From: VRUE01 sp963716735
GTDB lineage: Bacteria > Actinomycetota > Thermoleophilia > Solirubrobacterales > 70-9
DNA: 64,000 nucleotides
Direction of reading: 5' to 3'
NCBI GenBank assembly: GCA_963716735.1
Contig: OY970321.1
Coordinates: forward strand, 2,728,001 to 2,792,000
The position numbers and the translations under genes were made by a program. The notes beneath the pieces are model-generated. The model worked only from the letters and a program-made list of their open reading frames with translations, made no database searches and was not told where the DNA came from. Positions 33,774 to 42,100 of the stretch are shown here, in pieces (positions within the stretch are counted from its first letter, which is position 1; the number at the start of each line of letters is the position of its first letter).

Positions 33774-34979
33774 ATGAGGAACGAGCCCCACAGGTTGAGC
33801 TTTGAGATCGTCGCGCGTGATGGCGTGGCGCGAGCCGGGGTGCTGCATACGCCGCATGGGGAGGTGCGGACGCCGGCTTTCATTCCGCTGGCGACGAAGG
33901 GGACGGTGCGGGGTTTGGAGTCTCACGAGGTCGCCGAGATCGGCTACGAGCTGATCCTGGGCAACACGTACCACCTGTTCGTCTCGCCGGGGCCGGATCG
34001 GATTGCCGCTGCCGGGGGGCTGCACGGGTTCATGGGCTGGAACAGGGCCTTGATCACCGACTCCGGCGGCTTCCAGGTCTTCTCGCTGGCGCATGGGGGG
34101 GTGGCTGACGAGGTGAAGGGGAAAGGGCGACCTGGAGGAGACCACGGCTCGGTCGTCTCGATCGGCGAGGAGGGCGTGCGCTTCAAGTCGTACAAGGACG
34201 GCCGCTCGTTGTTCATCTCGCCCGAGGTCTCGATGGAAGTGCAGGCCAAGCTGGGTTCTGACATTGCGCTCGTGTTCGATGAGTGCACCCCGTACCACGC
34301 CGATCGTGAGTACACGGCCCGCTCGATGGAGCGGACGCACCGCTGGCTGGATCGATGCCTGGAGTGGCACGGGGGGCACGGGCCACAGCGGCAGGCCGTA
34401 TTCGGGATCGTCCAGGGCGGCGTTCACGAGGACCTCCGACGTGAATCGGCGCAGGCGGTCTCCGCGGCCGGAGTCGACGGCATCGCGATCGGGGGGACGT
34501 TGGGCCGCGACAAGGAGGAGATGCGCGGCGTGCTCGAGATGACCGCGCCGCTCCTGCCCGAGGAGGCGCCCAAGCACCTGCTCGGCATCGGCGACGTCGA
34601 CGATCTGCTTACCGGCATCGCCCTCGGCCTTGACGTCTTCGACTGCGCGATCCCCACCCGCCTCGCCCGCCACGGCACCGCCCTTGTCCCCGACCCCGAG
34701 AGTCGCTTTCGCCTCGACTTGCGCAAGGCGGGCTGGGAAGGCAACCGCGATCCGATCGCCGATGGCTGCCCCTGTCCAGCCTGTCAGCACCACGACCGTG
34801 ACTATCTGAGCTACCTCTCGCGCGCCGAGGAGCTGACTGCGGTCCGTCTCCTCTGCCTGCACAACCTCACCTACATGAACGAGCTCGTCAGCCATGCCCG
34901 CGTCGCGATCGGGCACGGCGGCTTCAGCGCGTATGCGGATTCGGTTCTCGCCGGGTACCCGCCGTGGATGGGCAGCTGA
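33774..34979 (+). CDS. tgt: tRNA-guanine(34) transglycosylase
   Basis: A 401-residue TIM-barrel enzyme exchanging guanine 34 for the queuosine precursor in tRNAs with GUN anticodons. Motifs are TPAFIPLATKGTVRGL, the catalytic Asp in ITDSGGFQVFSL, GFGVVQGG-like FGIVQGGVHEDLR, GIGDVDDLL and DCAIPTRLARHGTAL. The zinc site is CPCPACQHHDRDYLSYL with a later His. The usual PTRNARNG reads PTRLARHG. No other queuosine genes are present in the window. Confidence 0.94.
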   Translation: MRNEPHRLSFEIVARDGVARAGVLHTPHGEVRTPAFIPLATKGTVRGLESHEVAEIGYELILGNTYHLFVSPGPDRIAAAGGLHGFMGWNRALITDSGGFQVFSLAHGGVADEVKGKGRPGGDHGSVVSIGEEGVRFKSYKDGRSLFISPEVSMEVQAKLGSDIALVFDECTPYHADREYTARSMERTHRWLDRCLEWHGGHGPQRQAVFGIVQGGVHEDLRRESAQAVSAAGVDGIAIGGTLGRDKEEMRGVLEMTAPLLPEEAPKHLLGIGDVDDLLTGIALGLDVFDCAIPTRLARHGTALVPDPESRFRLDLRKAGWEGNRDPIADGCPCPACQHHDRDYLSYLSRAEELTAVRLLCLHNLTYMNELVSHARVAIGHGGFSAYADSVLAGYPPWMGS

Positions 34980-35091
34980 GCCAGCCGTCAGCTCCTTCCC
35001 ATCGCTACATCAAAATCTGTCAAACTTTCTTTAGTAATCAACTCGGTTTTGGCGACAAACGTCGTCAGGCCCGCTCAAGAGAGGTAGAGAG

Positions 35092-35751
35092 ATGAAGCAG
35101 ACCAGCAAGGCATTTCTCGGCGTGCTCACGGTGGCGCTGGCGTTGGGCGCGATGGTCGCGTCCGCGGCTCAGGCAGCGCCTGAATTCTCGGCGAAAGAAT
35201 ATCCGGCGTTTGTGAAGGGAGCCCATGTCGGCCCAGTGGCGGTGACAGAATTCGGCGGCATTACCTGTGAAGAAGGCACTTATCAGGGTGTGTTGTCGAA
35301 ACTGTCGACCACATTGACATTGGAACCCGTTTACAAAAAATGCAAATCGCAAGGTTTTCCGGTGACATTTTTCTGGAACGGCTGCGACTACCTGCTGCAC
35401 CTGAAAGAAAAAACCGGCCCGAGCAACTACAAAGGCAACTTCGACTTCGCCTGTCCGGCCGGCAAAGTGATCGAAGCCAAAGCCTACGAAGATGCAGCGC
35501 ACACGAAACAGACATGCCGACTGACGATCGCCCCACAGAGCGGCCTGCTCACGGTCACTTACACCAATTTCAAAGAAGGTGCACAGAAAAAGATCGAAAT
35601 GGGGTTCGAAGTCAAAAAAATCGTCTACAACCAGGAAGGGATTTTCTGTCCCACCCTCAAAGGTGAAAACGGCGTGCTGGAGGGCCTCGTGAAACTCTCC
35701 GGTCAAGACGCAGAAGTGAACCCGATCGACCTGGAAATCGTCGGCGAATGA
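35092..35751 (+). CDS. Secreted Cys-containing protein of unknown function
   Basis: A 219-residue exported protein. A Sec signal peptide (MKQTSKAFLGVLTVALALGA to about residue 29, cleavage near AQA-APEF) precedes a beta-rich mature part with six Cys (GITCEEG, YKKCKSQ, NGCDYL, DFACPAG, QTCRLT, IFCPTL) that could form three disulfides. Similar proteins are multicopy in Solirubrobacterales; the function is unknown. Codon use is unusual for the window: Lys and Glu are mostly AAA and GAA. An AT-rich promoter region (34980-35085) and a GAGAGG site precede the ATG. Confidence 0.75.
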   Translation: MKQTSKAFLGVLTVALALGAMVASAAQAAPEFSAKEYPAFVKGAHVGPVAVTEFGGITCEEGTYQGVLSKLSTTLTLEPVYKKCKSQGFPVTFFWNGCDYLLHLKEKTGPSNYKGNFDFACPAGKVIEAKAYEDAAHTKQTCRLTIAPQSGLLTVTYTNFKEGAQKKIEMGFEVKKIVYNQEGIFCPTLKGENGVLEGLVKLSGQDAEVNPIDLEIVGE

Positions 35752-35784
35752 TTTCGTGACCTGAAGTAGTGCTTTTGCAATGTG

Positions 35785-35817
35785 GTGTGGCGGCGGGCCC
35801 AGTGCCCGCCGCCACAC
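35785..35817. terminator. Bidirectional terminator hairpin
   Basis: A perfect 14-bp stem (GTGTGGCGGCGGGC and its complement) with a CCAGT loop, in the 68 nt between the convergent secreted-protein and kinase genes. Confidence 0.8.
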
Positions 35818-35819
35818 GG

Positions 35820-37040
35820 CTATTCGGTGTTCTTCTTGACGAGTTCCTTGAACTCTTCGACGACCTTGTCAACCGAGTCGCCGGCGACTTCGGTGGCCTT
35901 TACGCCCGTCGCCTTGTCGGTCGCGATGATTACCGCCGCTGCCACGGCGGCGGCGATCAGGACGAGCGCCACCGCTGCCATGACGAAGCGGGCGAAGCGG
36001 GAGAAGGCGCCGCGCTTCTTGGCGGGGGGCGCTGCCGGCGGCGGCGCTGGAGCCGGCTGTGGCGCGCGTGCCACCGGTCGCCTGCTCGGCGAAGCCGGCC
36101 GCCACTCGGTGCGTTCGGTCTGGTCGAGGCGGCGGGTCGTCTCCTCGCCGCCGAGGACGTTGGTTACGGCCGTGCCCTCGTCGAAGGGCAGCGTCACGTC
36201 CTCGCCCTGGAGGCCCAGCTGCAGGCCGCCGGCCAGCTCGTCGGCACTGGCGTAGCGGCGGCTGGTGTCCCCCTCGAGCGCCCTCAGGACGGCGCCCCCG
36301 AGGCTCTCGGGAACTTCGTCGTTGTAGGTGCTCGGTGGTAGCGGACGCTCGTTCTGCTGGCGCACCGCCAGCTCGGCCAGGCTCGACCCCTCGTACGGCA
36401 GGCGCCCGGTGAGGAACTGGTAGAGGACGACGCCGAGCGCGTAGACGTCGGTGGCGGGCGTCGCCTCCTCGCCGCGCACCTGCTCGGGGGCCAGATAGGC
36501 GGCGGTGCCGACGACCGAGCCGACCTGGGTGATCCGGGTCTGTGCGAGTGCCCGGGCGATGCCGAAGTCGGTCAGCTTGACCGTCATCGCGCCGCCGCCG
36601 ACCGGCCCGCCGACGACCATCAGATTGCCGGGCTTGACGTCGCGGTGGATGATCCCGCGCCGGTGGGCGTAGTCGAGGCCCGCGCAGGCCTGGATGCCGG
36701 CCTCTGCCGCCGTCTCGGCACTCACCGGCCCCTGCCGTTGCAGGATCTGTGCCCCCGAGCGCCCCTCGACGTACTCCATGACTATGTAGTGGCGCCCCTC
36801 GTCGATGCCGGTGTCGTAGACCTGGACGATGTTGGGATGGATCAGCTTGGCGACGGCCAGGGCCTCGCGGCGAAAGCGGGCGACGAAGCGCTCATCGTCG
36901 GAGAGGTGCTCGGCGAGGATCTTGACCGCGACGGTGCGCTCGAGGGTCAGGTCGGTGGCGAGGTAGACGTTCGACATGCCGCCCGTCCCGAGCCGGTCGC
37001 CGAGCTCGTAGCGGCCTGAGAGGGTCCCCGCCGCCATCAT
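35820..37040 (-). CDS. Membrane-anchored Ser/Thr protein kinase (PknB-like, no PASTA)
   Basis: A 406-residue Hanks-type kinase. Residues about 11-270 form the kinase domain: glycine loop GTGGMSNVY, Lys in VAVKIL, HRDVKPGN, LTDFGIAR, and activation segment to YLAPEQVRG. A Pro/Ala-rich linker follows, then one transmembrane helix (FVMAAVALVLIAAAVAAAVII) and a short external tail of about 30 residues. There are no PASTA or other sensor domains. ATG 37040 overlaps the stop of the upstream lipoprotein gene, so the two are probably co-expressed. Confidence 0.93.
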   Translation of the reverse strand: MMAAGTLSGRYELGDRLGTGGMSNVYLATDLTLERTVAVKILAEHLSDDERFVARFRREALAVAKLIHPNIVQVYDTGIDEGRHYIVMEYVEGRSGAQILQRQGPVSAETAAEAGIQACAGLDYAHRRGIIHRDVKPGNLMVVGGPVGGGAMTVKLTDFGIARALAQTRITQVGSVVGTAAYLAPEQVRGEEATPATDVYALGVVLYQFLTGRLPYEGSSLAELAVRQQNERPLPPSTYNDEVPESLGGAVLRALEGDTSRRYASADELAGGLQLGLQGEDVTLPFDEGTAVTNVLGGEETTRRLDQTERTEWRPASPSRRPVARAPQPAPAPPPAAPPAKKRGAFSRFARFVMAAVALVLIAAAVAAAVIIATDKATGVKATEVAGDSVDKVVEEFKELVKKNTE

Positions 37041-37609
37041 TCGCCTCCTTCCGCAGGGGTACCGGGGCCGACTCCACCGGAGGAGCTTTCTTCGGTTTCT
37101 TCTTCCGCGGGCGGCGGGCCGTTGCCGTTTTCCAGGCCTTTGCCTTCGCCTTTGGCCTGCGGCGGTAGCTGGGCAGGCCCTTCCGGCTCCTTTTCTTCTT
37201 CCTTTGGCTTCGCGCTCTTTTCCTTGTCGGGCTTTTCCTTCGGGGCCTTTTCCTCGTCTTCTTCCGGTTCGGTCGGGATCACCGCCGGGGCGATCGCTTC
37301 GGTGCTCGATTCTTCGCAGCCGGCGATCACTTCTTCGAGTCGCACCGCCCCTTCTTCCAGTGCCCGCTTCAGCTTGACGTCTACGCCCTGCAGGGCTTCG
37401 ATCTGTTCGCCGACCTGCTGCGCGGCGCTTTCGGCACCGAGGCAGTCGCCTTCGTTAGAGAGCTGCTGCACGGTGTCGAGGTTCGCGGTGATCTCCCGGG
37501 CGGTCTCCCCGGGCAGCAGCTTGGCGTCCTCGCCGCCACAGGCGACCAGGGTGAGGCTCGCGGCGGCGGTCAGGCCGACGGCGATCAACGGCAGGGGGAA
37601 GCGAGGCAT
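37037..37609 (-). CDS. Lipoprotein with acidic/basic low-complexity tail
   Basis: A 190-residue lipoprotein: signal MPRFPLPLIAVGLTAAASLT ending at lipobox LVAC, then a helical region (ETAREITANLDTVQQLSNEGDCLGAES) with Cys residues. A Glu/Lys/Pro-rich tail follows (PEEDEEKAPKEKPDKEKSAK and beyond). Glu and Lys codons are nearly all GAA and AAA. Coupling by ATGA to the kinase suggests a partner or substrate of it. The start is set at 37609 because the signal peptide begins there. Confidence 0.7.
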   Translation of the reverse strand: MPRFPLPLIAVGLTAAASLTLVACGGEDAKLLPGETAREITANLDTVQQLSNEGDCLGAESAAQQVGEQIEALQGVDVKLKRALEEGAVRLEEVIAGCEESSTEAIAPAVIPTEPEEDEEKAPKEKPDKEKSAKPKEEEKEPEGPAQLPPQAKGEGKGLENGNGPPPAEEETEESSSGGVGPGTPAEGGE

Positions 37610-37674
37610 CGGGGCGAGTCTAGAGAACGGCCCAAAGTGCAGAATTTCCCTGCATCTGAGCATGACTCGATCCC

Positions 37675-38418
37675 TCATGAGCCGACGTGGAGGCGGTCGG
37701 CGAGGCGGCGTGGCAGGCCGGCCGCGGTGATCGACGCCGCGGCACGCTCGACGTCGTAGCGGGCACGATGGAAGCGGCCGGTCTGCTCGCTCGTATCGAG
37801 CTCAAGCCAGGCGGCGCGCGGGTCGCCGTCGCGCGGCTGTCCGACGCTGCCCGGGTTGAGCAGCCACTGGCCGCTGCCGAGATCGAGCAAGGTGTCGTCG
37901 CTCGTCTGGGAGCCGCGGATCTCCTCCCCGTCTTCGTCTGCCGCCGGGCCGACGAAGAAGAGCGAGACGTGCGAGTGGCCGATCATGGCGATCCGCGTCG
38001 ATTGCACCTCGAAGCAGGCGGCGGCCTGTTCGGCGGAGAGGACGTACTCCCAGACAGGGTCGCGTGGAGAAGCGTGAAAGAGGGAGATCCCCTCCCGCGC
38101 TCCGGCCGGCTCGAGCTCGCGGAGAAAGGTCAGGGTCCGGTCGGAGACGTTCTCCCTGGTCCAGGTGACCGCGTCGGCGGCGGCCTCGGAGAAGGCGGTG
38201 ATGTCGAGGGCCCCCAGCACCGCGAGGTCGTGGTTGCCGACCAGGCAGGTGGCGCAGCGCTCCCGCACCAGGTCGGCGCACTCGTCTGGCTCGGCGCCGT
38301 AGCCGAGCACGTCGCCGAGACACCAGATCTCGTCGATTCCGGCCCCGTCGATCGCTTCGAGGACCCCCTCGAATGCGGGCAGGTTGGCGTGGATGTCGCT
38401 GATCACGGCTACGCGCAC
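37675..38418 (-). CDS. Calcineurin-type metallophosphoesterase
   Basis: A 247-residue phosphoesterase with the YfcE/MJ0936-like motif series: VISDIHANLPAFE, CLGDVLGYGAEPDEC, LVGNHDLAV, and late MIGHSHVSLFF. A metal pair hydrolyses an unknown phosphate ester. GTG 38418 is chosen; a TTG at 38436 extends it by six codons. The promoter side is occupied by hairpin family B copy 2. Its 3' end overlaps the upstream non-coding edge of the lipoprotein gene region only slightly. Confidence 0.88.
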   Translation of the reverse strand: MRVAVISDIHANLPAFEGVLEAIDGAGIDEIWCLGDVLGYGAEPDECADLVRERCATCLVGNHDLAVLGALDITAFSEAAADAVTWTRENVSDRTLTFLRELEPAGAREGISLFHASPRDPVWEYVLSAEQAAACFEVQSTRIAMIGHSHVSLFFVGPAADEDGEEIRGSQTSDDTLLDLGSGQWLLNPGSVGQPRDGDPRAAWLELDTSEQTGRFHRARYDVERAAASITAAGLPRRLADRLHVGS

Positions 38419-38584
38419 TGGTGTCCTGTCTCGCAACGTTCGACCGGAAATGACGGCCCCAGAGCACCGCCATACTGCGTCCTCGGTCGCCCGAATAGCG
38501 CTGCTATTCGGGCTCCCTGCGTCCTTGTCTGGCAGTGTCTGGTTCTCGTCATTTCTCGGCCAACGTTACGAGACCGGACACTGG
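38418..38584. repeat. Family B intergenic hairpin element, copy 2
   Basis: Outer arms 38418-38455 and 38547-38584 pair at 30 of 38 positions. In reverse orientation it carries the same boxes as copy 1: GGACGCAGGGAGC (complement of 38512-38524) and GCGACCGAGGACGC (complement of 38477-38490), again 21 nt apart. The spacer contributes to a perfect 11-bp inner hairpin (38489-38499 with 38503-38513). It fills the region between two divergent genes, so a terminator role is unlikely here. Confidence 0.8.
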
Positions 38585-38612
38585 CCAGCGTACCCCGCCC
38601 GGGTCCGGTACA

Positions 38613-38618
38613 TACGAT
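38613..38618 (+). promoter_or_regulatory. Candidate -10 box of argS
   Basis: TACGAT, 6 nt before GTG 38625, with no ribosome site. Confidence 0.45.
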
Positions 38619-38624
38619 GGGCTG

Positions 38625-40259
38625 GTGAGTGAGACAGACTCGATAGCCGAGCTGCGCGTCGCTGTCCAGGACGCCGCGCGCGCCCTGCGCGACGGTGAGC
38701 CGACCGGCCCGGAGCCGACTCTGGACCGCCCGCCCAAACCTGAGTTGGGCGACTACAGCTCGAATGCCGCGATGTTGCTGGCGGCGCCGCTGGGCGAAGC
38801 CCCCCGCGAGGTGGCGACACGTCTCGGCGCCGAGCTGGAGCGTGAGCTGGGCGCCGAAGGGCATCTGGATCGGGTCGAGGTAGCGGGCCCCGGCTTCGTC
38901 AACCTCTTTCTTGCCGACGAGTGGTACCGGCAGGCGATGGCGCGGCTGGCGGCGGCCGGCGAGGGCCTTGGCCCGGCCCCGGTCGCCTCGCCGCAGCGCA
39001 TCCTGGTCGAGTACGTCTCCGCCAACCCGACCGGGCCGCTCCATGTGGGCGGCGGTCGTCATGCCGCCTACGGCGACGCCCTGGTCCGCCTGCTGCGGGC
39101 GGTCGGGCACGAGGTCGAGAGCGAGTACTACGTCAACGACGCGGGCGGTCAGATGCAGCGCTTCGCCGCCTCGATCGCCGCCGCGATGACCGGCGCCGAG
39201 GTGCCCGAGGGCGGCTACGAAGGCGCATACGTCGCCGATCTGGCCGCGCAGATGGGCAAGGAGGGAATCGATCCCACCGACGTCGAGGCGGTTGGCCGCC
39301 GCGGCGTCGAGCTGGTCCTCGAGGGGGTTCGCGCCACGCTCGATCGCTTCGGGGTGGGCTTCGACAGCTGGTTCTCCGAGCGCGACCTCTACTCGAAGGG
39401 CGAGGTCGAGTCGGCGCTGGAGCGACTCGAGCAGCGCGGCCATACCTACAAGAGCGACGGTGCCCTATGGCTGCGCAGCAGCGCATTCGGCGACGACAAG
39501 GACCGCGTGTTGATCAGGGCCGATGGCGAGCCGACCTACCTCGCCGCCGACGTCGCCTACCACCGCGACAAGCTGGAGCGCGGCTTCGAGCACCTGATCA
39601 ACGTGCTCGGTGCCGATCACCACGGCTACGCGCCGCGACTGCGCGCCGCCATCGCCGCCCTCGGCACCGCCCCCGAGGTGCTCGAGGCGCTGATCATGCG
39701 GCTCGTCCACATCGTCGAATCGGGGGAGCGGGCGCAGATGTCGAAGCGCAGCGGTGACTTCATTTCGCTCGATGAGCTGGTCGACGACATCGGAGTCGAC
39801 GCGGCCCGCTGGTTCATGCTCTGGCGCAGCCACGACACCACCGTCGACCTCGACCTCGAGCTGGCGCGGAGGGAGTCGAGCGACAACCCCGTCTACTACG
39901 TGCAGTACGCCCACGCGCGGATCGCCAGCATCCTGCGCAAAGCCGGAGGCGAGGCGGGGGAGGCGGGGGCGCCGACCCCTGGCACGCCGCTGCAGCCGGC
40001 GGAGCGCGACCTGGTCAAGCGCCTGCTCGAATTCCCCGACGAGGTCCGCGAGGCGGCCGCCCGGCGCGCCCCCCACCGCATCTGCGCCTACTCCACCGCG
40101 GTCGCCGCTGACTTCCACGCCTTCTATCGCGACTGCCAGGTCGTCGGTGCCGAGGGGGAGGGGGTCGAGCGCTCCCGTCTTGGCCTCTGCCAGCTCACGC
40201 AGCGGACGATCGCCGCCTCTCTCGGCCTGCTCGGCATCTCCGCCCCCGAGCAGATGTGA
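38625..40259 (+). CDS. argS: Arginyl-tRNA synthetase
   Basis: A 544-residue class I synthetase. The HIGH-equivalent is ANPTGPLHVGGGRHAAYGDAL near residue 140 (HxGG is normal for actinobacterial ArgRS), the KMSKS-equivalent is AQMSKRSGDFISLDEL, and the anticodon-binding C-terminal domain ends RTIAASLGLLGISAPEQM. GTG 38625 is selected because it follows TACGAT and starts the Arg_tRNA N domain. The frame is open upstream through hairpin B2, which is not coding. Confidence 0.96.
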   Translation: MSETDSIAELRVAVQDAARALRDGEPTGPEPTLDRPPKPELGDYSSNAAMLLAAPLGEAPREVATRLGAELERELGAEGHLDRVEVAGPGFVNLFLADEWYRQAMARLAAAGEGLGPAPVASPQRILVEYVSANPTGPLHVGGGRHAAYGDALVRLLRAVGHEVESEYYVNDAGGQMQRFAASIAAAMTGAEVPEGGYEGAYVADLAAQMGKEGIDPTDVEAVGRRGVELVLEGVRATLDRFGVGFDSWFSERDLYSKGEVESALERLEQRGHTYKSDGALWLRSSAFGDDKDRVLIRADGEPTYLAADVAYHRDKLERGFEHLINVLGADHHGYAPRLRAAIAALGTAPEVLEALIMRLVHIVESGERAQMSKRSGDFISLDELVDDIGVDAARWFMLWRSHDTTVDLDLELARRESSDNPVYYVQYAHARIASILRKAGGEAGEAGAPTPGTPLQPAERDLVKRLLEFPDEVREAAARRAPHRICAYSTAVAADFHAFYRDCQVVGAEGEGVERSRLGLCQLTQRTIAASLGLLGISAPEQM

Positions 40260-40876
40260 AGGTCCTGGCGGAGATCCCCGCCCGGACCGCACCTGGCCTG
40301 CGCCCGGGGACCCTGCGACGTGGCGATCTGGAGGCGTTCGGCGCGCTGCTGGAGGGGCTGAGCGGCGCTCAGACGGTGTTGATGACCGGTGTCGGGAGCG
40401 ATCGGCGGGAGACCGCGGCCGGACTCGCCGCGGCCGCGGCCGCGGCCGGGACTCGCACGGCCCTGCTCGAGTGCGACCTGGCCGAGCCGGCGCTGGCCGA
40501 TGCGCTCGGCCTGGCCAACGCACCCGGGCTGCACGAGTACCTGCGGGGGATGGTGGAGGCCGAAGACGTTCTCAAGCCGGTCGTACTCGCCGGCCCTGGC
40601 TCGGTCGAGGCGAGTGAGCCGTTGGTATGCGTGGTCGCTGGGCGGCCGGTAGAGGACGGGTGGACGCTGTTCGCCTCCGAGCGCTTCCGCCGGGCCATCG
40701 AGGGGCTCCGCGCGAGCTACGAGCTGGTCGTGATCGACGGCCCCTCTTTTCGCGACGAGGCCGCTCTGGGGACTCTGGCCCCCCTGGCTGACGCGACCGT
40801 CGCCTGCGTCGAGTCGCCGGAGTCGGGCCAGAGACTCCCCCTGCAGGTGACCGGAGTGGTCATTCAAAGGTCGTAG
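40256..40876 (+). CDS. Degenerate MinD/CpsD-like P-loop protein
   Basis: A 206-residue protein with the secondary-structure pattern of ParA/MinD or capsular tyrosine-kinase ATPases. It has a would-be Walker A (MTGVGSDRRETAAGLAAAAA) lacking GKT/S, LLECDLAEPALADALGLANAPGLHEYLRG, and a Walker B-like YELVVIDGPSF. The missing Lys suggests a non-hydrolysing pseudo-enzyme. It overlaps the argS stop by 4 nt. Its 3' end overlaps the convergent ccmH by 13 nt. Confidence 0.6.
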   Translation: MKVLAEIPARTAPGLRPGTLRRGDLEAFGALLEGLSGAQTVLMTGVGSDRRETAAGLAAAAAAAGTRTALLECDLAEPALADALGLANAPGLHEYLRGMVEAEDVLKPVVLAGPGSVEASEPLVCVVAGRPVEDGWTLFASERFRRAIEGLRASYELVVIDGPSFRDEAALGTLAPLADATVACVESPESGQRLPLQVTGVVIQRS

Positions 40877-41322
40877 CGGGCGAGGTCGGCGTCCAGCCGC
40901 TCGGCATCCTCGCCCTGTGGGCCGTTCGCCGAAGCGCCTCCATTCCCCGGCGGCTTGGCCGCCCGCCGCCAGCGAAGCACGCCGAAGGCGAGTGCCACGC
41001 CGGCCGCCATGAACGCGATCACCGGCACCAGGTAGGCGGAGAGATCGAAGCCGGAGCCCTCCGGCAGCGCCAGCACCGCCGGTCCATACTGAGCGACCAG
41101 AACGTCCTTGACCTCGTCCTTGGTCTTGCCTTCGGCAATCAGGCGTTTGACCAAGACGCGCTCGCGTTGAGCCTGTGGCGATTCCGCCAGCTCCAGCAGC
41201 GTGCCGCAGATCGGGCACATCACTTCGCCTTCGACGTCGTTGACGTTCGTCTGCGGCGTCGCGGCAAGTGCCGCCCCCGGAAGGAGCGCGATGGCAGTCA
41301 GCGCCGTCGCCAGCAGCCTCAT
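40864..41322 (-). CDS. ccmH: Cytochrome c maturation protein CcmH
   Basis: A 152-residue membrane-anchored thioredoxin-like reductant for apocytochrome c or CcmG. A signal-like N terminus (RLLATALTAIALLPGAALA) precedes the redox motif VMCPICGTLLELAESPQA, a helical segment (VKRLIAEGKTKDEVKDVLVAQYG), one transmembrane helix and a cytoplasmic tail. It follows ccmG by a 4-nt overlap. It is a System I component in an actinobacterial-type genome. Confidence 0.88.
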   Translation of the reverse strand: MRLLATALTAIALLPGAALAATPQTNVNDVEGEVMCPICGTLLELAESPQAQRERVLVKRLIAEGKTKDEVKDVLVAQYGPAVLALPEGSGFDLSAYLVPVIAFMAAGVALAFGVLRWRRAAKPPGNGGASANGPQGEDAERLDADLARYDL

Positions 41323-41840
41323 TTCGCTCCTTCGATGATCGGGACGACCTGCTGCTCGAGGAAGGTCTGGTCAACCGGTCCGCGCCAGATCAGCGCCAGC
41401 CGTCCCCGCGGGTCGACGAGGAAGTTCTCGGGAACCCCGGTCGAGCCGAAGGCGGCGCTGCGCTCATCGCCGATCGAGCGCAGCTGCGGGTAGCGGACGT
41501 CGTAGTCGTGGGTGAAGGCAAGCGCGTCGTCGCTGTTGTCCTGGACGTTGATGCCGAGCACGCGGACCCCACGCTTGCGATATTCCCGCGCGAAGCGATC
41601 CAGCTCCGGGGCCTCCTGCCGGCACGGGATGCACCACGAGGCCCAGAGGTTGACCAGCACCCAGCGACCGCGGTAGTCCGCGATCGATCCCTGGCCGGAG
41701 CCGTCGAGGACCGGCAGCGTCCGGTCGGGCACCGGGTCGCCAATGGCGACCTTCGCCTCTCCCTTGCTCAGCAGTCCGAAGGCGAGCAGGCCGATGACGG
41801 CGCAGACGGCGAGAAAGGCGAGGAAGGCGCGAGTGCTCAT
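41319..41840 (-). CDS. ccmG: Thiol:disulfide oxidoreductase CcmG/DsbE/ResA-like
   Basis: A 173-residue membrane-anchored thioredoxin. An N-terminal anchor (AFLAFLAVCAVIGLLAFGLL) is followed by a thioredoxin fold with active site NLWASWCIPCRQEAPEL, the cis-Pro region GSTGVPENFLVDPRG, and the CcmG-type acidic loop. It keeps apocytochrome c heme-binding Cys reduced outside the membrane. It is coupled to ccmH. The partners ccmE and ccmF are at 59786-62544. Confidence 0.88.
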   Translation of the reverse strand: MSTRAFLAFLAVCAVIGLLAFGLLSKGEAKVAIGDPVPDRTLPVLDGSGQGSIADYRGRWVLVNLWASWCIPCRQEAPELDRFAREYRKRGVRVLGINVQDNSDDALAFTHDYDVRYPQLRSIGDERSAAFGSTGVPENFLVDPRGRLALIWRGPVDQTFLEQQVVPIIEGAK

Positions 41841-41880
41841 CGCCAGCGAACACTAGCCCTCGTGCCTTCCTGACCGGCCC

Positions 41881-41886
41881 TAGAAT
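41881..41886 (+). promoter_or_regulatory. Promoter -10 box before the left tRNA-Gly fragment
   Basis: TAGAAT in the context GGCCCTAGAAT, 8 nt before the tRNA fragment. This is presumably the original host promoter of tRNA-Gly. The right copy has the equivalent GGCCTAGAAT. Confidence 0.5.
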
Positions 41887-41894
41887 CAGTGCAC

Positions 41895-41935
41895 GCGGAC
41901 GTAGCTCAGTTGGTAGAGCGCGAGCTTCCCAAGCT
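41895..41935 (+). tRNA. Truncated tRNA-Gly(CCC) 5' fragment, left attachment site
   Basis: These 41 nt are identical to the first 41 nt of the intact tRNA at 52173-52213: acceptor 5' strand, D arm, anticodon loop and the start of the anticodon 3' stem. After AAGCT the sequence diverges, apart from AGGTCGCAGG resembling AGGTCGCGGG of the real tRNA, so no functional tRNA can form. It marks attL of the integrated element. Confidence 0.85.
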
Positions 41936-42037
41936 GGCAGGTCGCAGGGAGGCCAGTCCAGCGCCGACACAGAAACGCGCTCTAGAGCCATTCAAGGGCG
42001 CGATGATCGGCGGGGGAGCGTGTCGTCGGTGCCCTGA

Positions 42038-42067
42038 GTTCGGGCAGATGTTCGGGGAATGTTCGGA
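42038..42067 (+). repeat. GTTCGGR repeats near the left end, possible integrase arm sites
   Basis: GTTCGGG (42038), GTTCGGG (42050) and GTTCGGA (42061) lie 11-12 nt apart. The same heptamers occur near the right end at 52098 and 52144. Repeats at both ends suit arm-type binding sites of the tyrosine integrase. Confidence 0.45.
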
Positions 42068-42100
42068 GCGGCGCCCCTTCGCGACCCACCACCCAGACCC

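Noticed and set aside
35092..35751. Recent horizontal transfer of the AAA/GAA-rich secreted gene
   Set aside because: The same codon trend appears in other exported proteins of the window, so it more likely reflects export or expression class than origin.
38418..38584. Coding extension of argS or the phosphoesterase through hairpin B2
   Set aside because: The region is an extended palindrome repeated elsewhere between unrelated genes; both proteins have normal N termini without it.
41895..41935. A second functional tRNA-Gly at the left boundary
   Set aside because: The 3' half needed for the anticodon, T and acceptor stems is missing or mismatched, so it is an attachment remnant.
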